From assembly GCF_023701945.1 (NCBI RefSeq), contig NZ_JABAEF010000005.1:62001-126000 (forward strand): a stretch of DNA of 64,000 bases, written 5' to 3'. Origin of the DNA: Rhizobium sp. CG5 (lineage in GTDB: Bacteria; Pseudomonadota; Alphaproteobacteria; Rhizobiales; Rhizobiaceae). The notes under the pieces were generated by a model. It made no database searches. It was not told the DNA's origin and saw nothing but the letters and a program-made list of their open reading frames with translations. Made by a program: the position numbers and the translations under genes. Shown one piece after another: positions 49,672 to 59,532 of this stretch (positions are counted from its first letter, which is position 1; each line of letters starts with the position of its first letter).

Positions 49672-50502
49672 ATGAGCGACCGCAGCCGTTTTCCCGTCAT
49701 CTTCATTCCGCACGGCGGCGGCCCATGGCCGTTCATGGATTTTCCCAAATCGGCCGAGGGCAAGGGTCCGTGGGACGATCTCGGCGCGTTTCTGAAAGGG
49801 CTGGATGGCGAGATCGGCCGCCGGCCGAAGGCCGTGCTGGTCATCTCCGGCCATTGGGAAAAGGAACCGGTGCCAACGCTGAGCACGGCCGCGCAGCCTG
49901 GCATGCTCTACGACTACTACAATTTCCCGCCACACACCTATGAGCTGTCCTATCCGGCCAAGGGCGATCCAACCATCGCCGCCCGCGCCCGGGCGCTGCT
50001 GGCCGAAGCCGGGATCGAGAGTGGGCAAGATGCGGCCCGCGGCTTCGACCACGGCGTGTTTATTCCCTTCATGCTGATCTATCCCGATGCGGATGTGCCG
50101 ATCGTCATGATGTCGCTGAAGAATACGCTGGATGCCGAAAGCCATCTGGCGATCGGCCGGGCGCTGGAGCCGCTGCGCGACGAGGACGTGCTGATCGTCG
50201 CCTCGGGCATGACCTATCACAACATGCCGATGTTCCGGAAAGCCGATGCCGGGCATGTCGCAGAGGCCGTTCGTTTCGACGACTGGCTGGGGGATGCCGT
50301 CGAGGCGCCGGATGCGGATGAGCGGGCGGCGCTGCTGTCATCCTGGGACAGCAACCCCGATGCGCTTGCCTGCCATGTGCCGGACCACGATCACCTCGTG
50401 CCGCTGTTTGTGGCAGCGGGTGCCGCCGGTGCCGATCAGGGCCGGCGGATATTCACCACCGATTATCTCGGCAAGCCCTATTCGGGCTACCGGTTCGGCT
50501 GA
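49672..50502 (+). CDS. LigB/DODA-type extradiol dioxygenase family protein
   Basis: A 276-aa protein of the class III extradiol ring-cleavage dioxygenase family. Conserved histidines appear in FIPHGGGPWPF, ISGHWEKE, GFDHGVFIPF and MTYHN, matching the Fe/Zn-binding and acid-base residues of the DODA group. Many bacterial members have unknown substrates. Its stop lies 3 bp before an inverted-repeat element that separates it from the convergent ctaA gene. Confidence 0.92.
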   Translation: MSDRSRFPVIFIPHGGGPWPFMDFPKSAEGKGPWDDLGAFLKGLDGEIGRRPKAVLVISGHWEKEPVPTLSTAAQPGMLYDYYNFPPHTYELSYPAKGDPTIAARARALLAEAGIESGQDAARGFDHGVFIPFMLIYPDADVPIVMMSLKNTLDAESHLAIGRALEPLRDEDVLIVASGMTYHNMPMFRKADAGHVAEAVRFDDWLGDAVEAPDADERAALLSSWDSNPDALACHVPDHDHLVPLFVAAGAAGADQGRRIFTTDYLGKPYSGYRFG

Positions 50503-50505
50503 GCC

Positions 50506-50778
50506 TAGAGCGTTTCCTGGTTAGATTGAAGCATTCTGCCGGTGCAGGTTTTCGTCAGGGCAAAGGCGATTGGCGAAGGGCATACCCGAAGGTACGTCCG
50601 AGCCGATCGCCTTTGATCCTGGCGGAAAGATGCCCGGCCCTTCGGGTTGGCTGAAACGGGCCGCCTGATCGCCCGGCCGGCTTGGCCGTAGGGCGTGGCT
50701 ACGACACGCGCCAGCCGGGCGACCAATCGACTCCGTTTGAGCCAACAGAATGTTTCAATCTAACCAGGAAACGCTCTA
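50506..50778. mobile_element. MITE-like element of a second type
   Basis: A 273-bp element bounded by 33-bp inverted repeats with one mismatch, beginning TAGAGCGTTTCCTGGTTAG. It encodes nothing credible. If the outer TA on each side is the target duplication, the ends are GAGCG...CGCTC, as in IS630/Tc1-type elements; this family link is inference. The right end supplies the TAG stop codon of ctaA on the minus strand, and the left end lies 3 bp after the dioxygenase stop. No second copy is in the window. Confidence 0.8.
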
Positions 50779-51879
50779 GCTCTTGACCTCGATGGCGGTT
50801 TCGGGCGGATATTCGCCGATGAAGCCGCGCCAATGGGCGATGGTAAAACCCAGCACGATCAGCGCCATGCCCTGGTGCGCCAGGGCGATGTGCAGATGCA
50901 CCTGCGTCAGCAGCGTGGTGATGCCGAGGATCGCCTGCAGGGTGATCAGGGCGAACAGCACGACGGTGCGGCGGGCATGGGTCGCGTGCGGCGCGGCTTT
51001 GAGCGATGCCAGCATATGCCAGAGCGCGGTTGCGAACAGGAGATAGGCGCCGAGGCGGTGCACGAACTGCACGGTCTTCGGGTTCTCGAACAGATTGATC
51101 CAGGCGGGGCTCTGCACGAAGAGATCGCCCGGCACCAACGCGCCATCCATCAGCGGCCAGGTATTGTAGGACAGGCCGGCATCGAGGCCCGCCACCAGGG
51201 CACCCAGATAGATCTGGAACAGCACCATCAGCGCCAGCACCATGGCAAAGGTCTTCGAGCTGGCCGTCGGCGCCAGGTCGCGGCTGTGAGGGGAAAGGCC
51301 GCGCATCACCCAGGTGCAGGCGGCAAAGATCAGACAGGCAATGACCAGATGGGTGGCAAGACGGTACTGGCTGACGTCGACGCGCGCCGAAAGGCCCGAG
51401 GACACCATCCACCAGCCGATGAAACCCTGAAAGCCGCCCAGCGCCAGAATGCCGAGCAGCGGCAGCTTCAACCGTCTCTCGATGCGGCCGGTGGCCCAGA
51501 AGAAGGCAAGCGGCAGGGCAAAGACCAGGCCGATGCTGCGCGCCAGCAGGCGATGGGCCCATTCCCACCAGAAGATGGTCTTGAACTCGTCGACCGTCAT
51601 GCCCTTGTTGATCTGCTCGTATTCGGGAATGCGCTGGTAGAGCTTGAACTCTTCGTCCCATTCCTCGGCCGACAGCGGCGGCACGACGCCGTGGATCGGC
51701 TTCCACTCTGTGATCGACAGGCCGGAATCGGTCAGGCGCGTCGCCCCGCCGACCAGCACCAGACAGAAGAGCACGGCCAGCACCACGCCCAGCCAGATCC
51801 GCACGGCACGGCGATTGTTGATCTGGCGCTCGATCCGCTTCATGACCGATATTTCAACAGCAGCATCTACGGTTGTCAT
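50776..51879 (-). CDS. ctaA: Haem A synthase (COX15/CtaA)
   Basis: A 367-aa inner-membrane protein with eight helices that hydroxylates haem O to haem A for cytochrome aa3 oxidase. The four haem-ligand histidines are in the expected helices: [25 protein letters not shown] and LHIALAHQG. It is the alphaproteobacterial long form. An AAGGGAA ribosome site supports the start at 51879. Its TAG stop lies in the end of the inverted-repeat element. Confidence 0.95.
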   Translation of the reverse strand: MTTVDAAVEISVMKRIERQINNRRAVRIWLGVVLAVLFCLVLVGGATRLTDSGLSITEWKPIHGVVPPLSAEEWDEEFKLYQRIPEYEQINKGMTVDEFKTIFWWEWAHRLLARSIGLVFALPLAFFWATGRIERRLKLPLLGILALGGFQGFIGWWMVSSGLSARVDVSQYRLATHLVIACLIFAACTWVMRGLSPHSRDLAPTASSKTFAMVLALMVLFQIYLGALVAGLDAGLSYNTWPLMDGALVPGDLFVQSPAWINLFENPKTVQFVHRLGAYLLFATALWHMLASLKAAPHATHARRTVVLFALITLQAILGITTLLTQVHLHIALAHQGMALIVLGFTIAHWRGFIGEYPPETAIEVKS

Positions 51880-52004
51880 GGATATTCCCTTTTCAAGGCT
51901 GTTGATTTGCTACACTTGCCGGTGCAAAACAAGCCCCAGCCGTTTGCGGCATGGGGTCGCGTCACTCCCAGGCCAAACGACACGTGACGAAAGAAAGACC
52001 TGCC

Positions 52005-52214
52005 ATGCCCGTCAGACTGCGCAAATTCATCGGCACGATCCTGATCATCTGCCTGGTGATCCTCTACGCGCTTCTGGCGACGACGATCGCCGCTGCGACG
52101 CTGGCGACTTCGCCATGGTGGGTGCACTTGCTCTACTTCCTGCTGTCCGGCCTGATCTGGATCCTGCCGGCCATGCTGATCATCAAATGGATGGCCGGAC
52201 CGGCCCGGAAATAG
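52005..52214 (+). CDS. DUF2842 small membrane protein
   Basis: A 69-aa protein with two membrane helices (about residues 9-31 and 40-60) joined by a short loop SPWWVHL and ending in a basic tail. The sequence pattern RLRKFIGTILII...ILPAMLIIKWM matches the DUF2842 family, which is widespread in alphaproteobacteria and often next to ctaA. The start at 52005 is preferred over an upstream in-frame codon. The function is unknown. Confidence 0.88.
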   Translation: MPVRLRKFIGTILIICLVILYALLATTIAAATLATSPWWVHLLYFLLSGLIWILPAMLIIKWMAGPARK

Positions 52215-52378
52215 ACGAACGTCAAGACTGGCAAGCCGATCTGAAGACACGGCGTTCCGGCTTTACGATTCGATAACCGAACTTGGCGGAAAAGCCGGGC
52301 CCGGCGCGCGTCATAAACCCTATTTACGAGAAACACTTCTATTGTGACTGCATGAGGCTGCCGACCGGAGACACCCCT

Positions 52379-53647
52379 GTGCAGATGCAGAAGACGATTT
52401 CGGATGTTCCCATGATGCCGGCTGCCGCTGCTTCGGTCGAGCGCCGCGACGCGCCAGCTCAGACGATCAGACAGGCGGTGGCCCCCGTGCAGGTAGAGCT
52501 GTTTCACCAGATGGAGCCCCTGGAAACCGCATGGCGGCGGCTGGAGGCCGACAATCTCAATTCCCTGCATCAGAGCTACGATTGGTGCAGCGCCTGGGTA
52601 AAGACCCATGGCCATCCGCTGGCGATCCTGCGCGGCAGCCAGGACGGGGAGACCTGCTTCATCCTGCCGATGGAAATCGTCCGCTCCAACATGATCCGCA
52701 TCGCGCAGTTCATCGGCGCGCGCTTCGCCAATATCAATACCGGCCTGTTCAGCGAGAAATTCCGGGCGCAGGGCCTGCAGCCCTCCCCTCAGGATTTTGT
52801 CGAACGGGTGACAAAAGCCCTTCAAGGCCAGGCCGATCTGGTCAGCCTGCAGAACATTCCCCTGGAATGGCGCGGCGACAAGCATCCGTTCTCGGCGCTG
52901 CCGGTCATGGAAAACCAGAACCATGCCTTCCAGCTGCCGCTGTACCCGGATTTCGAGCGCACCATCGGCCAGCTGAACGCCAAACGCCGGCGCAAGAAAT
53001 TCCGCAACCAGCAGCGCAAGCTTGAAGCGGTCGGCGGTTACGAGCATATCGTCGCCAGCACCGACCGCGAAAAATCGGCGCTGATCGAACGGTTCTTTTA
53101 TCAAAAAGCGGTGCGCTTCAAGGCTCTCGGCTTGCCGAACGTCTTCCAGCCGCCGGAAACCCAGGCTTTCTTCCGCCTCCTTCTGGAGCGCGATACCGGC
53201 GGCGTCAATTCGGCGCTGCAACTGCATGCGCTGCGCCTGAAGGGCGAGCATGAGGGCAAGATTGCCGCCATTGCCGGGCTGTCGCGCAAGGGCGATCATG
53301 TGATCTGCCAGTTCGGCTCGATCGACGAGGATCTGGTGCCGGAAGCCAGTACCGGCGAGTTCCTGTTCTGGCTGATCATCGAACAGGCGTGCCTCGACGG
53401 TGCCGCCATCTTCGATTTCGGCGTCGGCGACCAGGATTACAAGCGCCGCTGGTGCTCGGTCGAAACCGTTCAGCACGACGTTCTCCTGCCGATCAGCGGT
53501 CCCGGCCGGCTGGCCGCCATTGCCCAGCGCGGCGTGACCCGCACCAAAGCCGTCATCAAGGGCAATCCGCAGCTCTACGCGCTGATCCAGCGGCTGCGCG
53601 CCCATGCCGACGAGGACCCGACGCTCTCGACCGGAACCGACGACTAG
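52379..53647 (+). CDS. GNAT/CelD-like acetyltransferase of the polysaccharide locus
   Basis: A 422-aa protein of the Acetyltransf_6/FemAB-like (CelD/BcsL) type that probably modifies or helps build an exopolysaccharide. The N-terminal region ends in LHQSYDWCSAWVKTHG. The C-terminal GNAT half has AKRRRKKFRNQQRKLE, a substrate-binding stretch, then IAAIAGLSRKGDHVICQFGSID and FDFGVGDQDYKRRWC. A GTG at 52379 is preferred because GGAG lies 8 bases before it; ATGs at 52352 and 52385 are alternatives. It converges on the Wzc-like gene. Confidence 0.85.
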   Translation: MQMQKTISDVPMMPAAAASVERRDAPAQTIRQAVAPVQVELFHQMEPLETAWRRLEADNLNSLHQSYDWCSAWVKTHGHPLAILRGSQDGETCFILPMEIVRSNMIRIAQFIGARFANINTGLFSEKFRAQGLQPSPQDFVERVTKALQGQADLVSLQNIPLEWRGDKHPFSALPVMENQNHAFQLPLYPDFERTIGQLNAKRRRKKFRNQQRKLEAVGGYEHIVASTDREKSALIERFFYQKAVRFKALGLPNVFQPPETQAFFRLLLERDTGGVNSALQLHALRLKGEHEGKIAAIAGLSRKGDHVICQFGSIDEDLVPEASTGEFLFWLIIEQACLDGAAIFDFGVGDQDYKRRWCSVETVQHDVLLPISGPGRLAAIAQRGVTRTKAVIKGNPQLYALIQRLRAHADEDPTLSTGTDD

Positions 53648-53654
53648 CTTTCGT

Positions 53655-55862
53655 TCAGGCGGCGCTGCGGCCCTTGCCGGCGGCGCGCGTCTCGGGCAGG
53701 CGCTGCGACATCAGGATCAGATCGGCATAACCGACGCTTTCGAAGGTCGCCATGATCTCGGCCAGCTGTGCTTTGTCCGGGTTCGGCGCCGATAGAATGA
53801 TCTCGTGGGCGCCGTTGCGGCTGAGGCGCGAGACGCTCTCGGCACTGGCCGGGCCGCACTCGATCAGCACCAGATCATAGGCATCCGCCAGGGCATCGGC
53901 AATCATCGACAGGCGGTCGACGCCGCGCATGGCGGCGCGGATATCGGAATTGCCCTGCGGGATGACATGGGCATCCGACAGGCGATCGGGATGGATCGTA
54001 TCGGAAAATGCCGCCTCGCCACACAGAAGATCGGTAATGCCGGGAAGATCACGATGGGCGGCCATCAGCCGCGTCGGGCAGGCCGAGCCGGTCATGTCGA
54101 TCAAGACGACCGTGCGGCCGGATTCGGCGATCTCGCGGGCTAGCATGACGGTTGCCGTCGAGCCGTCGTCGCCGGACGGCGAGATGCTGATGGCGATCGC
54201 GACATTGGCCTCGGCCAGATAGGACGCCACGGATGCGACCGAGAACTCGTCGTGCGGCTCATTGGCCTCGTCAGAATCAGCAACGATCTCCGGCTCCGGC
54301 TCAGGCATCGGGGCTGGGTCGGCCTGCGCCGTCAGCAGGCTGGCCGGAACAAGATCCGGCGCCGGGCGGGCGACCACTGGCCTTTCAGCACGCAGTTCGG
54401 TTGCCGGTTGGGCGGCCGCGCGTTCCGGCTCGTCATCGACCGGATTGCTCGGCGCATCGACCGGGCGCAGGGCACGGCCGCTGAACAGTTCGGCCAGCAT
54501 GACGGCGACGGCGCACAGGATGAAGGCGGCCAGCGCCGCGACAATGGTGATCGGCAGGACCTTGGGGAAGCTCGGCTCGGACGGCTCGGAGGCCTGGGAG
54601 ATGACGCGGGCATCGGCCGGGCTGGAGCCTTCGTCCAGGCGGGTGCTGGCCTCGCGGTAACGGGCGAGATAGGTTTCCAGCAGCTGGCGCTGGGCGACCG
54701 CCTCGCGCTCGAGCGCCTTCAGGCCGACCTCGTCCTCGCCGGCCCGGGCCGAATCCGCCTTGACCGCGTTCAACTGCTGAACGAGCTGGCGTTCGCGGAT
54801 GCGCGCGACATTGGCCTCGCTTTCCAGGCTTGCGACGACCTTGCGGGTTTCGCCGGCAATCTGCTCGCGAATGCCGCTCAGCTGGGCGCGCAGGGCCTTC
54901 AGCCGCGGATGGCCGTCGAGCAGGCTCGTCGACAGATCGGAGATCTGCGAACGGATGGTCGATTCCGACTGCTTGAGCTGCTGGATCGCCTGGGAAGAGA
55001 TGACCGCATCCAGCGTATCGGTCGGCTTGCCGGCCTCAAGCGCCGTCTTGACATTCTCGGCCCTCGCCTCGGCATTGGCCCGTTCGCCGCGCACGCGCGC
55101 AAGCTCAGCCGAAATGTCGTTCAGCTGCTGGTTGGCAAAGGTCGATGTGTCGCTGGTGCGCAGCAGGTCGGAGGAGGAGCGGTAATCGGCGATCTTCTGC
55201 TCGGCCTCCCTCACCTTCTCGCGCAGATTGGCGATTTCCGGCTCCAGCCAGCGGGCGGCTTCGGAATTGCTGTCGAGCTTGGCGCCGCTCTGCAGCGACA
55301 GGTAGACCTTGACCATGGCATTGGGAATGGCCGCGGCCAGCTTCGGATCCTTGGAGGTGAACTCGATGCCGATGACGCGCGACTTTTCGACCTGGTAGAC
55401 CTGCAGCTTTTCCTGGAAAACCTTCAGCACCCGCTCTTCAGGTGCCAGATCGAGCGGGCTCTTCTTCAGGCCCAGCAGCACCATGATATCAGAGAGCGCC
55501 GAGGGGTTGGTATCCGGATCGAACTCTTCCAGATCATAGAGCTTCAGATCGCGGGCGACCTGCTTGATCAGATCGACCGAGCGCAGCAATTGCACCTGGC
55601 TGACAATGTTCAGCTCGTCCAGCACCGGCTCCGAGCCGGTCAGTTGCGTCTGCTGGGCGGCATAGCTGGCGGCGCGGGCCTCGATCAGGATGCGGGTTTC
55701 GCTCTTGTAGCTCGGCGAAATCATGCTGGCGCCGGCAAAGGCAAGCCCGGCAGCCACGGCAGTCACCACGAGGATACGGCCCTTGCGCTGCCAGACGGCA
55801 CGCACGAGTTGGCCAAGATCGATATCCACATCCTGTTGATTGTTGCTGCCCGAACCCGACAT
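53655..55862 (-). CDS. Wzc/GumC-type polysaccharide co-polymerase with degenerate kinase domain
   Basis: A 735-aa inner-membrane protein with an N-terminal Wzz domain (DLGQLVRAVWQRKGRIL, first helix at about 29-50), a long periplasmic coiled-coil region (about 200-420), a second helix (about 435-460), and a cytoplasmic C-terminal domain that resembles a bacterial tyrosine kinase. In the kinase Walker A region (about residue 560) the motif reads SGDDGSTATV, lacking the essential lysine. Walker A' is VVLIDMTG rather than IDxD, and no tyrosine cluster ends the protein. It probably controls chain length or export without kinase activity. It is divergent from the Wza gene. Confidence 0.9.
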   Translation of the reverse strand: MSGSGSNNQQDVDIDLGQLVRAVWQRKGRILVVTAVAAGLAFAGASMISPSYKSETRILIEARAASYAAQQTQLTGSEPVLDELNIVSQVQLLRSVDLIKQVARDLKLYDLEEFDPDTNPSALSDIMVLLGLKKSPLDLAPEERVLKVFQEKLQVYQVEKSRVIGIEFTSKDPKLAAAIPNAMVKVYLSLQSGAKLDSNSEAARWLEPEIANLREKVREAEQKIADYRSSSDLLRTSDTSTFANQQLNDISAELARVRGERANAEARAENVKTALEAGKPTDTLDAVISSQAIQQLKQSESTIRSQISDLSTSLLDGHPRLKALRAQLSGIREQIAGETRKVVASLESEANVARIRERQLVQQLNAVKADSARAGEDEVGLKALEREAVAQRQLLETYLARYREASTRLDEGSSPADARVISQASEPSEPSFPKVLPITIVAALAAFILCAVAVMLAELFSGRALRPVDAPSNPVDDEPERAAAQPATELRAERPVVARPAPDLVPASLLTAQADPAPMPEPEPEIVADSDEANEPHDEFSVASVASYLAEANVAIAISISPSGDDGSTATVMLAREIAESGRTVVLIDMTGSACPTRLMAAHRDLPGITDLLCGEAAFSDTIHPDRLSDAHVIPQGNSDIRAAMRGVDRLSMIADALADAYDLVLIECGPASAESVSRLSRNGAHEIILSAPNPDKAQLAEIMATFESVGYADLILMSQRLPETRAAGKGRSAA

Positions 55863-56056
55863 GACCGTTACTCCTGGTACTTATTGGCGCAGAAAGTAAA
55901 GCAACATGGTAACCCAAGCGTTAATGGGTGTTTTTCGTTCAGGATTTGGAAAAACTGTGCGCCGCAAATAAAGCGTCGGGATTTGTTTACCGACCATTAA
56001 CCCTAACCGTTTGATAACAGACCCACGTTGAAATCTTCCTGGGAGCGCGTCTGCGC

Positions 56057-56632
56057 ATGTTATTGGCTCGAGCAAGACAGGCGATCATCGCGATTGCCGC
56101 AGTCACCATGGCAGTGCTGTCGGGCTGTTCATCCTACAAGCCGGCGCCGAAGGTGTTTCACGAAGCGACCATCCAGCCCTACCGGCTGGACAGCGGCGAC
56201 CGCCTGCGCGTCACGGTGTTCGAACAGGCCAGTCTCAGCAATTCCTATACCGTCGACCAGGCCGGCTATATCGCCTTCCCGCTGATCGGCCAGGTGGCAG
56301 CCCGCGGCCAGACCCTTCCCCAGATGGAAGGCGCCATTGCCCAGAAGCTGCGCCAGGGCTATCTGCGCGATCCCGACGTCACCATCGAGATGGACCGCTA
56401 TCGCTCGATCTTCGTGATGGGCGAAGTCGGGCAGCCAGGACAATATTCCTATGTTCCCGGAATGACGGTTCAGAATGCCATCGCCGTTGCCGGTGGCTTC
56501 TCCAGCCGCGCCAACCAGCGCGATGTCGACGTGACCCGCAAGATCAACGCCGACATCGTCACCGGCCGCGTGCCGATCACCGATCCCCTTCTGGCCGGAG
56601 ACACGATCTATGTCCGCGAACGGCTGTTCTGA
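56057..56632 (+). CDS. Wza-type polysaccharide export outer-membrane lipoprotein
   Basis: A 191-aa outer-membrane lipoprotein. The lipobox is LSGC near residue 24. The Poly_export domain reads YRLDSGDRLRVTVFEQASLS, and SLBB-like segments follow (IFVMGEVGQPGQYSYVPGMTVQNAIAVAGG). This short form forms or contributes to the outer-membrane exit channel for the polymer. A GGGAG ribosome site lies about 10 bases upstream. It opens a run of five co-directional genes. In A. tumefaciens the equivalent position is held by uppC, as I recall it. Confidence 0.93.
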   Translation: MLLARARQAIIAIAAVTMAVLSGCSSYKPAPKVFHEATIQPYRLDSGDRLRVTVFEQASLSNSYTVDQAGYIAFPLIGQVAARGQTLPQMEGAIAQKLRQGYLRDPDVTIEMDRYRSIFVMGEVGQPGQYSYVPGMTVQNAIAVAGGFSSRANQRDVDVTRKINADIVTGRVPITDPLLAGDTIYVRERLF

Positions 56633-56635
56633 TCG

Positions 56636-57787
56636 ATGCCGGAAACCGAGCCGCTCCGCATCATTCACTGCTTTCGCTCGCCTGTCGGAGGAATATTCCG
56701 GCATGTGCGCGATCTCGCCGAGCAGCACAGCAATGCGGGCCACAAGGTCGGCATCGTCTGCGACAGCACGACGGGCGGGGACCACGAAGACCGGCTGTTC
56801 GACCAGATCCGCCCCTATCTGTCGCTCGGCCTGACCCGTATTCCGATCCGCCGCTCGGTCGGCAGCGGCGACGCCCGCGCCTTGTGGCGCAGCTACAAAG
56901 AAATCAAAAGTTTGCAACCGGATGTTTTGCACGGTCACGGCGCCAAGGGCGGCGCGCTGGCACGCATCATCGGTTCAGTGTTGCGGGTCAAAAAGTATCG
57001 CGTTGCCCGCGTCTATTCTCCCCATGGCGGCAGTCTGCACTACGATCAGGCCAGCCTTGCCGGCCGGGCGATCTTCAGCATGGAACGCCTTCTGGAGCAG
57101 CTGACGGACGCCATCGTCTTTGTCTGCGATTTCGAACGCCGGACCTACGAGACCAAGGTGGGCGTGCCGCGCTGCAGTGCGCGGATGATCTATAACGGCA
57201 TCAGCGATGCGGATATCGGTGCGATCCCAACCCGCTCCGACGGCGTGCATTTTCTATATGTCGGCATGTTGCGGGACCTCAAGGGTCCCGATGTGTTCAT
57301 CGATGCCTTTGCCCGGACCGAACGGCTGGTCAAACACCCCCTTTCGGCGCTGGTGGTCGGCGACGGCCCGGACCGCGACAAATACGATGCGATGATGATG
57401 CAGCGCGGCCTCGGTCGACGGATCGGCCTGCTGCCTGCGATGCCCGTTCAGGATGCCTTTTCGATGTCCAACATCGTCGTCGTGCCGTCGCGCGCCGAGT
57501 CCATGCCCTATATCGTTCTCGAAGCGCTGGGGGCTGCCAAGTCGGTGATTGCAACGCGGGTCGGCGGCATACCGGAAATGCTCGGGGCCGACAGCGAGGC
57601 GCTGGTCAATCCCGACGATCCGGACGATCTCGCCCGCGTCATGGCCAAGGCCGTGACGACGCCCGGCTGGCATGACAGCACCATGCCAAGCATGGCCGAT
57701 TTCAAGGCGAGATTTTCCGCCTCTGTCATGGCCGACGGCATCCTGGCCCTCTACCGCGAACGGCTGACGGCGATCCGCAGCGCCTGA
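56636..57787 (+). CDS. GT4-family glycosyltransferase
   Basis: A 383-aa cytoplasmic GT-B enzyme that adds a sugar to the lipid-linked repeat unit. The N-terminal glycine-rich entry is FRSPVGGIFRHVRDL. The C-terminal donor-binding region has VGDGPDRDKYD, then VVPSRAESMPYIVLEALGAAKSVIATRVGGIPE with the EX7E-type glutamates. It starts 3 bp after the Wza gene. The sugar specificity is unknown. It resembles the second glycosyltransferase of the locus in layout. Confidence 0.93.
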   Translation: MPETEPLRIIHCFRSPVGGIFRHVRDLAEQHSNAGHKVGIVCDSTTGGDHEDRLFDQIRPYLSLGLTRIPIRRSVGSGDARALWRSYKEIKSLQPDVLHGHGAKGGALARIIGSVLRVKKYRVARVYSPHGGSLHYDQASLAGRAIFSMERLLEQLTDAIVFVCDFERRTYETKVGVPRCSARMIYNGISDADIGAIPTRSDGVHFLYVGMLRDLKGPDVFIDAFARTERLVKHPLSALVVGDGPDRDKYDAMMMQRGLGRRIGLLPAMPVQDAFSMSNIVVVPSRAESMPYIVLEALGAAKSVIATRVGGIPEMLGADSEALVNPDDPDDLARVMAKAVTTPGWHDSTMPSMADFKARFSASVMADGILALYRERLTAIRSA

Positions 57788-57966
57788 CCGGATTGGCGCA
57801 AAGCCGATCAGCGCTAGCCGCTGCCGTGTTGCATGGGCAACCTGTTCCGAACAAGGACAGTATTGGCCTGGCTTAGCCCACGTCCGGATCGAATCGCTGG
57901 GCCGACATAAACGTTTCTTAGGACCTTTCTGCTACGACGAGAGGAATGAAGAGGCGGATCGATGTC

Positions 57967-59532
57967 ATGAACCAGCAGGAAAAATCCGAACCATTCGACG
58001 TGGACGCCATGCGCCGCAAGGTCCGGGAAACGGCCGGCGGCGACAAGGCCGCCGCGCCCAAGGCGGTCCTCGAAAATGGCGAGATCAACGCCTTTGCCCG
58101 CCAGGTCGCCAGCCAGTTTCAAGACAGCAACTATTCCCCGAACATCATCATCGGCCAACTCCGTTTGCTGGAATTCAGCGCGCTGTTTTCGACCGGTCTT
58201 GCGACCCATCATTTCCTGGCCCGAGAGCATTTCACGCCGTTCATCATGTATCTGGCGGTGGCCTTTCTCGGTTCGGCGCTCGCCATCCTGTTGATGCAGT
58301 TTGCCGATTGTTACCAGGTGCCCGCCTTGCGCCGGCCGCTGCGGTCGATGCCGCGGATCGTCGGCGCCTGGACGATTGCCTTTTCGCTGGTGGCGCTTGC
58401 GCTGTTCCTGCTGAAATCCGGCGGTCTCTATTCGCGCGGCTGGGTGGTTGCCTGGTATGCGGCCGGGGCCTTCTTCCTGCTGGTCGAACGGTATCTGCTG
58501 GCCTTCGGGATCCGGCGCTGGGCGCGCAACGGCATCATGGAACGGCGCGCCGTCATCGTCGGTGGCGGCCAGCCGGCCAAGGACCTGATCCGCGCCATCG
58601 AACAGCAGCAGGACAATGACATCCGCATTTGCGGCATCTTCGACGATCGCGGCTCGGACCGGTCTCCGACCATCGTTGCGGGTTATCCCAAGCTCGGAAC
58701 GGTGCAGGAACTGGTCGAGTTTGCCCGCCAGGCCCATATCGACATGCTGATCATCGCGCTGCCGCTCAGCGCCGAGGCGCGCATCCTGGAGCTCTTGCGG
58801 ATGCTATGGGTGCTGCCGGTCGACATTCGCCTCGCCGCCCATTCCAACAGCCTGCGGTTCCGGCCGCGCTCTTACTCCCATGTCGGTGCCGTGCCGATGC
58901 TCGACATCCTCGACCGGCCGATCCGCGACTGGGATTCGGTGGCCAAGCGGATCTTCGACGTGTTTTTCAGCGTCGTCGCCCTGCTCCTGCTCTGGCCGGT
59001 GTTCATCGGTGCTGCCATCGCCGTCAAGCTGAGTTCCAAGGGGCCGGTGATCTTTGTCCAGAAGCGGCATGGCTTCAACAACGAAGTCATCAACGTCCTG
59101 AAATTCCGCTCGATGTATACCGACATGAGCGATCCGACCGCCAAGCGCGCCGTCACCAAGGGCGACCCCCGTGTGACGCGGGTCGGGCGTTTCCTCCGCA
59201 AGTCCTCGATCGACGAATTGCCGCAGATTTTCAACGTGCTGCGCGGCGACCTGTCGCTGGTTGGGCCGCGGCCCCATGCGGTTCTCGCCCAGACCCACGA
59301 GCGGCTCTACGGCGAGATCGTCGAAGGCTATTTTGCCCGCCACCGGGTCAAGCCGGGTGTCACCGGCTGGGCGCAGATCAATGGCTGGCGCGGCGAGATC
59401 GACAATGACGAGAAGATCAAGTTCCGCACCGCCTATGATCTCTTCTATATCGAGAACTGGTCGCTGATGTTCGATCTGAAGATCCTGTTCCTGACGCCGA
59501 TCCGGCTGCTGAATACGGAAAATGCCTATTGA
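57967..59532 (+). CDS. Polyprenyl glycosylphosphotransferase (initiating enzyme)
   Basis: A 521-aa membrane enzyme that transfers a sugar-1-phosphate to undecaprenyl phosphate to begin the repeat unit. Four N-terminal helices (about residues 65-190) and a CoA-binding-like domain (VIVGGGQPAKDLIRAIE) precede the catalytic part: KRIFDVFFSV membrane hairpin, KFRSM, SIDELPQIFNVLRGDLSLVGPRP and GVTGWAQINGWRGE. The ATG at 57967 has GAGG about 11 bases upstream; an ATG 21 bases earlier has a ribosome site too close. It corresponds in kind to Agrobacterium UppE. Confidence 0.94.
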   Translation: MNQQEKSEPFDVDAMRRKVRETAGGDKAAAPKAVLENGEINAFARQVASQFQDSNYSPNIIIGQLRLLEFSALFSTGLATHHFLAREHFTPFIMYLAVAFLGSALAILLMQFADCYQVPALRRPLRSMPRIVGAWTIAFSLVALALFLLKSGGLYSRGWVVAWYAAGAFFLLVERYLLAFGIRRWARNGIMERRAVIVGGGQPAKDLIRAIEQQQDNDIRICGIFDDRGSDRSPTIVAGYPKLGTVQELVEFARQAHIDMLIIALPLSAEARILELLRMLWVLPVDIRLAAHSNSLRFRPRSYSHVGAVPMLDILDRPIRDWDSVAKRIFDVFFSVVALLLLWPVFIGAAIAVKLSSKGPVIFVQKRHGFNNEVINVLKFRSMYTDMSDPTAKRAVTKGDPRVTRVGRFLRKSSIDELPQIFNVLRGDLSLVGPRPHAVLAQTHERLYGEIVEGYFARHRVKPGVTGWAQINGWRGEIDNDEKIKFRTAYDLFYIENWSLMFDLKILFLTPIRLLNTENAY

